The translations under genes were made by a program, and so were the position numbers. The notes beneath the pieces were generated by a model that saw only the letters and a list, made by a program, of their open reading frames with translations, ran no database searches and was not told the DNA's origin. DNA of 64,000 bases. It comes from Perlabentimonas sp046542995. GTDB lineage: Bacteria; Bacteroidota; Bacteroidia; Bacteroidales; Tenuifilaceae. The DNA is taken from contig JBKHAH010000001.1 in NCBI GenBank assembly GCA_046542995.1, positions 45,206 through 109,205 of the forward strand. The letters run 5' to 3'. Below, piece after piece: positions 26,481-35,498 of the stretch (positions within the stretch are counted from its first letter, which is position 1; each line of letters begins with the position of its first letter).

Positions 26481-27419
26481 TCAATATATTAACTCATCCA
26501 CCGCTTCCCTACCCAGCGTAAGCTGCTTCTTTAGTTTTTCGGAATCATTAATATCAATATTGAAGACAACCCGTTTCTGAAAATATATGGTTACATCATC
26601 GTCGGGAAATTTTTGATCGAAATCAAGTATATGAATTTCAACGTTGGGTTCAGTGTCGGAATGTGAATCATCGTGCTCACGCCAAATAATTGCCATTGCC
26701 TTATACGTAAGATCATCCCAATGAATGGCCACCGCATAAATACCATCCGGGGGGATTAGTTTTCCTGCCTCCTCCAGCTGTACGTTTAATGTGGGGAAAT
26801 CAACATCCTTAAAAAAATGAGTCCCCTTACCCAACCCGCCAATAATAACATACTGATGGTCAAGATAAGCATTTGCCCGTTGAATACGACCGTCCTTCAA
26901 GGCTTTTCGTATGGTTGTTGAACTCACCGTTTCGTGCTGAATATCCTGCTCAGGAATTTCCTCCACACCAAAACTAAGCTCATTGCTAAGTTTATATAAA
27001 TAATCGTAATCGCCCTGACGATTATGCCCAAAGTGGTGGTTGAAGCCAACAACAATGAATTTTGCATTTAGCTTGCCAATAAGCATATCACGAATGAACT
27101 GCTCTGATGAGGTTCTGGAAAACTCAAGGGTAAACTTTACGATAATAAGATGCTTTAACCCAGCTTTACTTAGCTGCTCAATTTTTTCTTTCTGAGAGCT
27201 GATAAACATCAAATCTTTACCCTCGGTTTCGGGGTAAAGAACCTTTCTGGGGTGCGGATAGAAAGTAATAAGTACTGATTCCCCGTTAATACTCCGGGCA
27301 ATCTCGTTAATTCTATCGATAATAACCCTGTGACCTATGTGAACACCATCGAAGGAACCTGTTGTAACAACAGGATTTTTTATACTTTTTGCTTGATCAA
27401 AACCGTAATGAACCTGCAT
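26481..27419 (-). CDS. ribF: bifunctional riboflavin kinase/FAD synthetase
   Basis: 312 residues. The N-terminal FMN adenylyltransferase domain has 'VTTGSFDGVHIGHR' (about 19-32) and 'GFNHHFGHNRQGD' (about 125-137), with 'VSSTTIRKAL' near 166. The C-terminal kinase domain keeps the 'FPTLNV' Mg/ATP motif and 'VEIHILDFD'. The glycine-rich kinase loop reads GKGTHFFKDVDFPT rather than the usual GRGRxLGFPT type, so the kinase half is somewhat divergent. It makes FMN and FAD, the former needed by HydB. It starts 2 nt... the gap to rex upstream is 2 nt, so the two are co-transcribed. Confidence 0.88.
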   Translation of the reverse strand: MQVHYGFDQAKSIKNPVVTTGSFDGVHIGHRVIIDRINEIARSINGESVLITFYPHPRKVLYPETEGKDLMFISSQKEKIEQLSKAGLKHLIIVKFTLEFSRTSSEQFIRDMLIGKLNAKFIVVGFNHHFGHNRQGDYDYLYKLSNELSFGVEEIPEQDIQHETVSSTTIRKALKDGRIQRANAYLDHQYVIIGGLGKGTHFFKDVDFPTLNVQLEEAGKLIPPDGIYAVAIHWDDLTYKAMAIIWREHDDSHSDTEPNVEIHILDFDQKFPDDDVTIYFQKRVVFNIDINDSEKLKKQLTLGREAVDELIY

Positions 27420-27421
27420 TC

Positions 27422-28042
27422 TTACTCTAAATTTTTAACAAAGTACGCAACCTTCTCCATGGAGGTTATCATATCGTACTCCTCTAAATAAACATTGGAA
27501 GGAACATTTAAGGGCGTAGTAGTAAAATTCAGGATGCCCTTAATCCCTGCTAAAACCAGCAGCTCTGCAATTGATGCAGCCGTATCGGGTGGAGATGCAA
27601 TAATTGCAATGGTAATATCCTCACGCTCAACAACATCTTTTAAATTACTAATATGATGACATTTTACACCAGAGATTACCCTATTCACCTTATTCTCATC
27701 AACATCAAAAGTAGCCATTACATCTAATTTCTGTCGTTTGCCAGTAAAGTAGGTTGTAACGGCTCTGCCTAGATTCCCCATACCAACTACCGCAACGTTT
27801 AAGCCTTTCGGATGATCGATAAGCTTGCCAATCACATCAATAAGTTCCTGCGCATCGTAACCACGCTTCTTCATGCTGGAGTAACCTATAAGCATTAGGT
27901 CACGCCTAACCTGAACGGCGGTTATATTATGCAGCCCCGCCAGTTCGTGCGAGTAGATATGTGTTTTCCCCTTGGCAAGGCACTGAAACAGCGTACGCCT
28001 GTACTCGCTAAGACGCTCTACGGTTTTCTCTGGCAACTTCAT
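27422..28042 (-). CDS. rex: redox-sensing transcriptional repressor Rex
   Basis: 206 residues. An N-terminal winged helix (about 1-75, with 'TAVQVRRDLMLIGY', the DNA-recognition region typical of Rex) is followed by a Rossmann domain with 'VAVVGMGNLGRAV' (about 83-95) for NAD(H), an acidic residue after beta-2 ('ATFDVDENKV'), and a C-terminal swapped helix. Rex senses the NADH/NAD+ ratio and releases DNA when NADH rises, commonly derepressing fermentative and hydrogenase genes. Three Rex-like palindromes occur in this window, all by hydrogenase-linked genes. It is co-transcribed with ribF. Confidence 0.93.
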   Translation of the reverse strand: MKLPEKTVERLSEYRRTLFQCLAKGKTHIYSHELAGLHNITAVQVRRDLMLIGYSSMKKRGYDAQELIDVIGKLIDHPKGLNVAVVGMGNLGRAVTTYFTGKRQKLDVMATFDVDENKVNRVISGVKCHHISNLKDVVEREDITIAIIASPPDTAASIAELLVLAGIKGILNFTTTPLNVPSNVYLEEYDMITSMEKVAYFVKNLE

Positions 28043-28115
28043 AGGTGCTAATATTAGGTTGAGCTTTGTTAAATAAAAAAAACGAATTGCAAAGGTACTT
28101 AATTCTTATAAACTA

Positions 28116-29267
28116 TTATTGCGCACCTGTTATCTCGTTTATTGTGGGCATAATTGGCAGATAAACAGAAAAAGACGTGCCCTCATCGGGCTTGCTATCA
28201 ACCTCAATACGCCCCTTGTATAAATCAACAATGCGCTTAACAATGCTAAGGCCTAGCCCGCTACCAGAAATATCTTTGGTTTTTGATGTTTTGATTCTTG
28301 AAAACTCCTGAAAAAGCTTCCCTTCATCTTCCTGGGCAATACCTACACCGGTATCGGACACAACTATAAGCACCTCAGAACCCAAATTTGCAATCTTGCA
28401 CTCAACTTTACCCCCCTCCTTATTGTACTTAACAGCGTTGGATATTAGGTTATTAAAAATTATATCCATTTCCTCGGGGTCGGCAGTAAAGGGAATTGAT
28501 GTTGACCGATCGAACTCTATGGTAACATCTCGCTGTATGGCCAGCGGAATCATTGTATCAATTGACGATTTGGCAATCAGGCCAAGATCAATCTCACGAA
28601 GTTCACGCTTCTTCTTACCTGACTCAATTCGGGTTAGGTCAAGCATATCCATAATTAACGTGCGCATGGCCTTCACCCTTGAAAGAGATCGGTCTATCAT
28701 CTTCTCATACGCTGCAATGTCGTCACCAGCTTGCTTTTCGTCCATAATCTTAAGGTAGCCCTCAATAGCATTGAGAGGAGCCTTAAGTTCATGGGATAGA
28801 ACTGTTAAGAATTGGAAACGAACCTGTTTTCCCTCCTTATGGAGTTTACGCGTCATTCTACGTAAAAAATAATGCTTGGCCACATTCTCAAGCGATGCCT
28901 TAAGCTCCTGCGGGGTAAAAGGTTTGGGTACAAAATCGTAGGCACCTATGTTGGTTGCTTTAACAGCCAAATCTAATGATGCATATGAAGTAATCATTAC
29001 AACCAGAATATCCAGCTGATTATCGTTAATATACTCCAAAACCTCAACGCCTTGAACGCCGGGCAACTTGTTATCCAATAGGATAACTGCTGGCGGGTCG
29101 TTATCGATAATTTCCAGCGCCTCTTCGCCAGTTGCAGCCTCCTGAATATCAAACGCTATATCATCATCCATAAACGGGTAGCTTACGGTGAAATTTTTAA
29201 GAATACGAGAAACTCCCGCCCGTATGCCAAACTCATCGTCAACAACTAATATTTTAAGAGTTTCCAT
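28116..29267 (-). CDS. response regulator-histidine kinase fusion (REC-HisKA-HATPase)
   Basis: 383 residues, soluble. The REC domain (about 4-125) has the acidic pair 'VDDE', phospho-Asp in 'VILLDNKLPG' and Lys in 'VPKPFTP'. HisKA (about 150-215) has the H-box 'VLSHELKAPLNAI', and HATPase_c (about 260-372) has 'NNLISNAVKYN', 'DTGVGIAQED' and 'GSGLGLSIVKRI'. It can receive and donate phosphate, so it is likely a relay element. It is the last gene of the cluster that starts with the hydrogenase-like kinase, 1 nt from the lone REC gene. No DNA-binding domain is present. Confidence 0.88.
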   Translation of the reverse strand: METLKILVVDDEFGIRAGVSRILKNFTVSYPFMDDDIAFDIQEAATGEEALEIIDNDPPAVILLDNKLPGVQGVEVLEYINDNQLDILVVMITSYASLDLAVKATNIGAYDFVPKPFTPQELKASLENVAKHYFLRRMTRKLHKEGKQVRFQFLTVLSHELKAPLNAIEGYLKIMDEKQAGDDIAAYEKMIDRSLSRVKAMRTLIMDMLDLTRIESGKKKRELREIDLGLIAKSSIDTMIPLAIQRDVTIEFDRSTSIPFTADPEEMDIIFNNLISNAVKYNKEGGKVECKIANLGSEVLIVVSDTGVGIAQEDEGKLFQEFSRIKTSKTKDISGSGLGLSIVKRIVDLYKGRIEVDSKPDEGTSFSVYLPIMPTINEITGAQ

Positions 29268-29268
29268 G

Positions 29269-29661
29269 TTATTGCTTTAGTAATTTTGAAATTTCTTTCT
29301 GAAGCTGTTCGGGTCTGATTCCCTTTTCCAGGTATAGATCCGCTTTAATCCACTTACGTTCTTCCTCGGAACTAATACCAAATGACATGCCCGTTTCTGC
29401 AGATACGGCGGTAGCCAGTATAATTGGAACATCTGGGTACTTTCGTTTCATTTTGTAGCTAAGAATAAAACCGCTATCCTCATTCTCCATCATAAGGTCA
29501 AGAATGGCCAGATCTGGCTTAATCGTTTTAATAACCTCTTCGGCTTCACGTTGGCTCTCGGCAGTAACCACCTTATAACCAAATCGCTCAAGTTGAAACT
29601 TCATTTGGAATAGATAATCCATATCATCGTCAACCAGTAGTATTGTTTTTTGATTCTTCAT
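29269..29661 (-). CDS. single-domain response regulator (REC)
   Basis: 130 residues, one REC domain. 'LLVDDDMDYLF' gives the acidic pocket, 'LAILDLMMEN' the phospho-Asp (about residue 55), and 'IILATAVSAE' the Thr/Ala switch strand. The C-terminal Lys is in 'LYLEKGIRPEQL' rather than the usual KP pair, so the switch is slightly atypical. It has no output domain and is probably a phosphate shuttle between the hydrogenase-like kinase encoded 40 nt upstream and the REC-kinase fusion encoded 1 nt downstream. Confidence 0.85.
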   Translation of the reverse strand: MKNQKTILLVDDDMDYLFQMKFQLERFGYKVVTAESQREAEEVIKTIKPDLAILDLMMENEDSGFILSYKMKRKYPDVPIILATAVSAETGMSFGISSEEERKWIKADLYLEKGIRPEQLQKEISKLLKQ

Positions 29662-29701
29662 CTCTTTCTGTTTTAAAAGTACAAAATCATTGATTGAACA
29701 T

Positions 29702-31705
29702 TTAACCTTTGGATGAACTGCTCGAGTCCTTTGGTATTATTATCCTGAATGTTGTTCCTGTTGGCCCTTTGCTTTTATCGGTGTTTGAATCGACCTCAAT
29801 TTTGCCCTTATGCATTTTTACAATGCCATAAATTGTTGCCAACCCCAGCCCAGTTCCCTTGCCTAAGCCTTTTGTTGTAAAAAAGGGTGTATATAGCTTA
29901 TCCATATTCTCTTCAGGAATACCTACCCCAGTATCTTTTACAGAGAAGATAATGTTGCTCTTATCCTCAGTAACTTCAACGGTTAACTTGCCTCCGTTGG
30001 GCATTGCTTCAAGAGCATTCTTGTTTAAGTTGGTTAGTACCTGCATCATCTGCTCATAATCTATAAAAGCTTTGAGCTCTGTATTTGGGCAAACAACCTC
30101 TGTCCTTACATTTTTTGGTACTATTACTGATGAGATGCTATCTTGAGCCAGCTTCTTAAGATCAATCTCTTCAGCTTTCACCTGGTTCTTCCTGGCAAAG
30201 TTGAGCAAACCGCTCACGATCTTTTTGCATCTTTCCGCTTGCTTTGAAATTAAATCAAGGTCCTCTCGCAGTGGGTTGTCGGCTTCAATCTCATCGAGCA
30301 GAATATTGCTATACATAAGCACTACTCCTAATGGGTTATTCAGCTCATGGGCAATTCCAGCTGAGAGCTGCCCCATGTGAGCGAGCTTCTCGGAATGCTT
30401 CAGCGCTTGCTGAACTTTGGCCAGCTTCTCATTTGAGACGGCAAGATCATCCACAGAGTCATGTAGCTCCTCAATGGTGTATGGTAAGCACATTTCAATC
30501 TCTGCCAACCCCTCAATAATTGCTACGGCATGCTCCTCACAGGTATCGTATCCGCAAGCTCCGCAGTTAAGGTGATCGCGAGGCGAAAATTTCCCCATTG
30601 AGGCGAGCACTTTATTAATCTGCTCCTCTGAAGGTAAAGGCAAGCGCTTGTCAACTGGTTTAAAAGTCTGTTTCAGGTCAAGATCCTTGAACTCATCTAC
30701 GTATTTTCGCCATTCAAGCTCCTGGGTGGGCGTGATTTTCCGTTGAACATAGGAGCTTATATACGTGCGACGCTCGAACCTTCGGCCACCGGCCGACATG
30801 CCTGGCCCCATAATACAGCCCTCGCAGCATAATAGTTCCAGGTGCTGATTTCTTAGCCTACCATCCTCAAATTCCTTTATTGCCTCTTGAAACCCCCTAC
30901 GCCCTTCGGCCACAATGACATTGCCTTCAAGCACATCATCGCACAGGTTAACGGTTTGTATTAGCCCCCTGCTTATGGGGAAAACTGCACCTTTACCTGC
31001 TCTGGGCGGATCAAAATCTGATGGCTCAATGCTATCTGCATCAAACCCTGCATGCTCTATCATTCCTCTAAGCTCACGGAAAGTTAAGCCAAAGTCAACC
31101 TCTTCGGATTCAGCCTTTTTAGCAATACACGGACCAATAAATACGGTTTTAATATCATTGCCATATTTTGATTTCACGAGCCTGGACATTGCAACCATTG
31201 GGGAGGCAATGGGTGCAAGCCTCTCAGCTAAATCGGGATGATAGAACCTAATGTAGTTAACAATTGAGGGACAGTCGGAAGAGATATAACCCCTATGCTG
31301 ATTGTTCTCCAATAATTTTTTATACTCTTTGGCAACCAAATCGGCTCCAAAGCCAACTTCAAAGACATAATCAAACCCCAACTTTCGCATCATACCAACA
31401 AAAATCTTGTAATCCTGTATCTCCTTGAACTCAGCAGGAAAACTTGGCGCGACAATCGCTGCCACCTTCTGGTCCGATTGCAGAAGCTCCTTCACCTCAA
31501 GTCTGGTTAGAAGGAATACCTTTGCATCCTGACTGCAAACCTTAATGCAGTTCCCACATCCTATGCATCGCTCGGTAATAACCTCGGCCTGTCCGTTAAT
31601 AATTTTTATTGCCTTAGCAGGGCATTCCCTAACACAGGTGTAACATACCCTACAAAGTTCTTTTATTGTATAAACAAGCTGCTTATGATCTTCTGAAAAT
31701 GCCAT
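29702..31705 (-). CDS. sensory [FeFe]-hydrogenase-like histidine kinase
   Basis: 667 residues. Two [4Fe-4S] ferredoxin motifs (C18-C28, C47-C57) lead into an H-cluster-type domain (about 80-310), a further CX2CX4CX16C Fe-S motif (C381, C384, C389, C406), then HisKA with His453 ('AGIAHELNNPL') and HATPase_c ('NLNKNALEAM', 'DTGVGIPEEN', 'GTGLGLATIYG'). In the H domain L1 reads SSDCP (142-146) so the proton-relay Cys of catalytic enzymes is Asp144; L2 keeps C193 (GPCIAKK); L3 is CCEGCIMGPG (C293, C294, C297). This is the pattern of sensory HydS-type proteins, not a bulk H2 producer. I infer that it senses H2, CO, O2 or redox state and passes phosphate to the downstream REC proteins. Confidence 0.88.
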   Translation of the reverse strand: MAFSEDHKQLVYTIKELCRVCYTCVRECPAKAIKIINGQAEVITERCIGCGNCIKVCSQDAKVFLLTRLEVKELLQSDQKVAAIVAPSFPAEFKEIQDYKIFVGMMRKLGFDYVFEVGFGADLVAKEYKKLLENNQHRGYISSDCPSIVNYIRFYHPDLAERLAPIASPMVAMSRLVKSKYGNDIKTVFIGPCIAKKAESEEVDFGLTFRELRGMIEHAGFDADSIEPSDFDPPRAGKGAVFPISRGLIQTVNLCDDVLEGNVIVAEGRRGFQEAIKEFEDGRLRNQHLELLCCEGCIMGPGMSAGGRRFERRTYISSYVQRKITPTQELEWRKYVDEFKDLDLKQTFKPVDKRLPLPSEEQINKVLASMGKFSPRDHLNCGACGYDTCEEHAVAIIEGLAEIEMCLPYTIEELHDSVDDLAVSNEKLAKVQQALKHSEKLAHMGQLSAGIAHELNNPLGVVLMYSNILLDEIEADNPLREDLDLISKQAERCKKIVSGLLNFARKNQVKAEEIDLKKLAQDSISSVIVPKNVRTEVVCPNTELKAFIDYEQMMQVLTNLNKNALEAMPNGGKLTVEVTEDKSNIIFSVKDTGVGIPEENMDKLYTPFFTTKGLGKGTGLGLATIYGIVKMHKGKIEVDSNTDKSKGPTGTTFRIIIPKDSSSSSKG

Positions 31706-31743
31706 TAATAATATCCGTTTCGTTTAATTTCAAATTGTAATAT

Positions 31744-33468
31744 TTAGAGTAGAACGTCCTTCTGTGAGTATTTTACATTGAATAGCTTCTTAGCCTTTTC
31801 GCTTCCTGGGTTCTCTAAATATTTCTTGTAAAAATCATTTAGCATAGGATTTTTATGAGACACCTTGATACTATCGGTCTCGTCAATATCGTAAATTGCT
31901 TTTGCGCGTGCCTTTATATCCTTCTCCTTGGCTTTAAAGGGTTGTCCTCCTCCATTAATACAACCACCAGGACATGCCATCACTTCAATAAGCTGCGAAT
32001 CGCATTTCCCTTCAACTATTTTTTTCAACAAGCTTCTAATATCTTTTAATCCACTTGCCAGCGTAACATTTACCTTCTCTTTCCCAATTTTAACAGAAGT
32101 CTCCTTTATGCCAGAAAAAGACCTAAAATCATTAATTTTTGGGGAACTCATATCCTTACCCGTTCTAAGATAGTGGAACGTTCTGATAATAGCCTCGGCT
32201 GCACCACCAGCGGTAGCAAATAATTTGCCAGCAGAACTCTTGATACTAAACAGCGGATCGGCCTGCTGAGGTTCTAAAGCCTGGATATCAATGCCATAAA
32301 GCCTTATTAATCTGGCCAACTCACGTGTAGATAGCACTAAATCGACATCGGAGATACCACGAGTAGTCATTTCTGCCCGTTGGGCTTCAAACTTTTTGGC
32401 TAAACATGGCATTACAGAAACAGAGAACACTTCCGATGAGTTCAGTCCTTTCTCTTTGGTAAGAAAGTTTTTTATTAATGACCCCATTATTTGCTGGGGA
32501 GATTTTGTTTTGGATAGAAGCGGGAGAATTTCTGGATAGAACTGCTCTGCAAACTTAACCCACGAGGGACAACAGCTGGAAATCATAGGCAGGTTCTCAC
32601 CTGTGTTCATCCGCTGATTAAGCTCCGTAGCATTCTCCATTACAGCAATATCGGCTGCAAAGTTGGTATCGAACACAAATTCGAAACCTATCTTTTTTAA
32701 TGCGGCCACCAGTAGCCCATTAATATCTTTTCCTGGTTTCAACCCAAACTCTTCGGCCAATGATACGGATACGGCGGGGCCATACTGAATTACAACTTTT
32801 TGTTCGGTATTGTTAAGGGCATCCTGTATTTCATCAAGATTTGAGTGCTCATGCAACGCCCCGGTAGGGCATACCATAACACACTGACCGCAAGCGATAC
32901 AACTTGAAAAGTTGAGTTCACGATTCATTGTTGTGCTCACAAGCATGCTTGCACCCCTATTTATAAACTCTAATGTAGATACTGACTGAACCTCATCGCA
33001 GGTTCTAATGCAACGTCCGCAAAGGATGCATTTTGCAGGATCGCGAACAACACTTGGGCTTGAAAGATCGAGCTTGTGACGTATCTTCTTGCCAGAAATC
33101 CTTCTCTCCCTAATATTAAGTTCAACGGACAGATCCTGTAATTCGCAATTGCCATTACGCTCGCAGTACAAACAGTCGTCGGGGTGATTACTTAAAAGCA
33201 ACTCAACCAAAGTTTTTCTTGCTTTTACCACCCTGGGTGAGTGGGTATGAATCTTCATGCCTTCTTCAACAGGATAAGAGCACGAAGTAACAAGATTTTG
33301 AAATCCTTCAACCTCAACTACGCAAACCCTGCAAGCCCCTGTAGGAGATAATCCTTTTAAACTGCAAAGAGTTGGAACGTTTATTCCCCCGCGGTTCAAT
33401 GCTGACAGGATGGTTTCGCCCCTGCGTGCTGTAATCACTTTATTGTTTACCTCAATATCAAACTTCAT
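31744..33468 (-). CDS. hydA: NADH-linked [FeFe] hydrogenase catalytic subunit (HydA/HndD type)
   Basis: 574 residues. An N-terminal [2Fe-2S] domain (C35, C46, C49, C63) is followed by the His-ligated [4Fe-4S] motif (H95, C99, C102, C108), two [4Fe-4S] motifs (C147-C157, C190-C200), and the H domain. The three H-cluster motifs are canonical and even fall on the numbering of the clostridial enzyme CpI: SSCCPSW with C299/C300, MPCLAKKFE with C355, MACPGGCINGGGQP with C499/C503. It reduces protons to H2 (or the reverse) in the cytoplasm. With HydB and HydC it forms the trimeric, possibly electron-bifurcating complex. Gene order on the minus strand is hydC-hydB-hydA. Confidence 0.95.
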   Translation of the reverse strand: MKFDIEVNNKVITARRGETILSALNRGGINVPTLCSLKGLSPTGACRVCVVEVEGFQNLVTSCSYPVEEGMKIHTHSPRVVKARKTLVELLLSNHPDDCLYCERNGNCELQDLSVELNIRERRISGKKIRHKLDLSSPSVVRDPAKCILCGRCIRTCDEVQSVSTLEFINRGASMLVSTTMNRELNFSSCIACGQCVMVCPTGALHEHSNLDEIQDALNNTEQKVVIQYGPAVSVSLAEEFGLKPGKDINGLLVAALKKIGFEFVFDTNFAADIAVMENATELNQRMNTGENLPMISSCCPSWVKFAEQFYPEILPLLSKTKSPQQIMGSLIKNFLTKEKGLNSSEVFSVSVMPCLAKKFEAQRAEMTTRGISDVDLVLSTRELARLIRLYGIDIQALEPQQADPLFSIKSSAGKLFATAGGAAEAIIRTFHYLRTGKDMSSPKINDFRSFSGIKETSVKIGKEKVNVTLASGLKDIRSLLKKIVEGKCDSQLIEVMACPGGCINGGGQPFKAKEKDIKARAKAIYDIDETDSIKVSHKNPMLNDFYKKYLENPGSEKAKKLFNVKYSQKDVLL

Positions 33469-33526
33469 AATCAGCTAATTCGAATAAAAAACTATAAAAT
33501 AAAAGCACAATACCTACAACTCTCAT

Positions 33527-35467
33527 TTACTTTGAGAATACTGCTGAAAACTTGCAGACCTCCTCACAAACTCCACAACCAATACATTTTTCTTCAATAA
33601 TAAAATAAGGCGACCTTGGCGTACCAAATATTGCATTTGTTGGGCATTTCTTTTCACAAGCGGCACAACCGGTGCATTTCTCAACATCAATGTAAAAAGT
33701 GCGAAGGTTGCGGCATACTGAGGCCTCACATTTTCTGTCAAAAATATGCTCCTCAAATTCTTCGCGAAAATTTTTCAATGTACTAAGAACAGGGTTTGGA
33801 GCAGTTTGGCCTAATCCGCAAAGTGAGGTGTCGCGCATAACCTCAGCCAGACTTTCTAAATGGATAACCCCCTTAAAACGCTCAAGGGTATTGTGTGACT
33901 CCTCATTAACAGGGCGTCGAGTAATATTATCAAGAATTTCAAGCATACGCCTTGAACCTTCCCGGCAAGGGATACACTTCCCGCAACTCTCCTTCTGAAT
34001 AAACTCCATGTAGTACTTCACCATATCAATCATGCAAACAGTATCGTCTAAAACCGATACTCCTCCCGAACCCATGGCAAGACCATTCTCTTTAAGCGTT
34101 TCAAAATCAATAGATATACCAAGATTTTCGGATGTTGCGCAACCGCCTGAGGGGCCACCCATTTGTACGGCCTTTAGCTTCCTACCTTTGGGTACACCAC
34201 CGGCCAACTCAACAATTTTTGCAAGCGAAACACCTAAAGGCACCTCAATTAAACAGGTTTGATTAACCTTTCCGGAAACAGAGAATAGTTTGGTACCTTT
34301 TGATTTTTCTGTACCTAACGATTGGTACCATTTGTACCCCTTGCTAATGATGAAAGGAACATTGGCTATTGTTTCAATATTATTAACTACGGTTGGTTTT
34401 CCAAAAAGTCCTTTGGTTGATGGGTATGGAGGTTTTAAAGTAGGCATCCCTCTTTTCCCCTCTAAACTTTGGATAAGCGCAGTTTCTTCTCCACAAACAT
34501 AGGCCCCAGGGCCTTTTCTCATTTTGATATCAAGACTAAAGCCGCTATCTAAAATATTATGACCTAATAATCCAATCTCATACGCTTGTTTAAGGGCATT
34601 CTCCAATCGTTCAACAGTAAAGTTGTATCTATTCCTTGTGTATATTATGGCTTTGCTTGCACCAATTGCATAAGCGGATATTGCGATCCCCTCCAGCAGA
34701 AGATGTGGGTCGCTTTCCATTAAGGAACGATCCATAAAAGCACCGGGATCACTCTCATCGGCATTGCATATAAAATATTTCTGATCAGCTGGGGTCTCTA
34801 ATGCCCTTCGCCATTTTAGTCCTGTTGGGTAACCTCCTCCACCTCTTCCTCTAAGTCCACTTTTCTCTACTATTTCACAAACCTCTTGGTGAGTAAACTT
34901 TTTAAGCACATTTGCAAAAGTCTTATACCCACCAAATGCAATTGAATCTAAAATACTTAAGGGGCTAATAACCCCACAATTAGCAAGAAGAACCCTGTGT
35001 TGCTCTTCGAAAAATGAGAGCTCATCGTAAAATGGTACGTTCGACCAGGGTTGATGTAGCCTATTCCTGTACTGAGCTAAAACATACTCTGTGGGCAAAT
35101 GATTATTAAATACTCCATCGAGTATAACAGGAACCATCTCTGGGCTAACACAATGAAAAGATACTCGGGTTTTACCAGGAACCTGAACATCCATTAAAGG
35201 TTCATGGCTACATAGGCCGAGGGTTCCAACCTGAACACAGGTAAAATCAACATCACTCTCTTGTGCATAATCCTCAATAGCTTTTAACGTATCCAATGCA
35301 CCAGCCACCATTGAAGAGCTAGTTGTACCTATAAAGACAACAGGTTTTGAGATACTGTTGCGGCGTGCAACCGCAAGCCTCTCTTCAAACTCTTTCTTAC
35401 TATCTAGTCCCTGCTCCTCTATGCTATCTATCAGGAAAGATTTTACAAATTCAATATTATGTTCCAT
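33527..35467 (-). CDS. hydB: hydrogenase NADH/FMN subunit HydB (NuoF-like), N-terminal [2Fe-2S] site degenerate
   Basis: 646 residues. An N-terminal thioredoxin-like domain (about 40-120), NuoF core with the NADH/FMN motifs 'GLRGRGGGGYPTGLKWR' and 'GAYVCGEETALI', a NuoF-type [4Fe-4S] motif 'SCGKCIPCREG' plus a later Cys ('TSLCGLG'), and a C-terminal 2x[4Fe-4S] ferredoxin (CTGCAACEKKC, CIGCGVCEEVC). It oxidises or reduces NAD(H) through FMN. Odd feature: where related proteins have four Cys for a [2Fe-2S] cluster in the N-terminal domain, this one reads GTTSSS at 47-52 and T82/C86, leaving one candidate ligand, so that cluster is probably absent. A separate small ferredoxin with all four Cys is encoded divergently at 36313. 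Confidence 0.93.
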   Translation of the reverse strand: MEHNIEFVKSFLIDSIEEQGLDSKKEFEERLAVARRNSISKPVVFIGTTSSSMVAGALDTLKAIEDYAQESDVDFTCVQVGTLGLCSHEPLMDVQVPGKTRVSFHCVSPEMVPVILDGVFNNHLPTEYVLAQYRNRLHQPWSNVPFYDELSFFEEQHRVLLANCGVISPLSILDSIAFGGYKTFANVLKKFTHQEVCEIVEKSGLRGRGGGGYPTGLKWRRALETPADQKYFICNADESDPGAFMDRSLMESDPHLLLEGIAISAYAIGASKAIIYTRNRYNFTVERLENALKQAYEIGLLGHNILDSGFSLDIKMRKGPGAYVCGEETALIQSLEGKRGMPTLKPPYPSTKGLFGKPTVVNNIETIANVPFIISKGYKWYQSLGTEKSKGTKLFSVSGKVNQTCLIEVPLGVSLAKIVELAGGVPKGRKLKAVQMGGPSGGCATSENLGISIDFETLKENGLAMGSGGVSVLDDTVCMIDMVKYYMEFIQKESCGKCIPCREGSRRMLEILDNITRRPVNEESHNTLERFKGVIHLESLAEVMRDTSLCGLGQTAPNPVLSTLKNFREEFEEHIFDRKCEASVCRNLRTFYIDVEKCTGCAACEKKCPTNAIFGTPRSPYFIIEEKCIGCGVCEEVCKFSAVFSK

Positions 35468-35498
35468 TGTAATTTAGACAACTAATTTGAACTACGAC

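Noticed and set aside
28056..28085. TTTGTTAAATAA upstream of rex as a fourth Rex site
   Set aside because: Only the left half-site is present; the right half is an A run without TAACA, so I do not call it.
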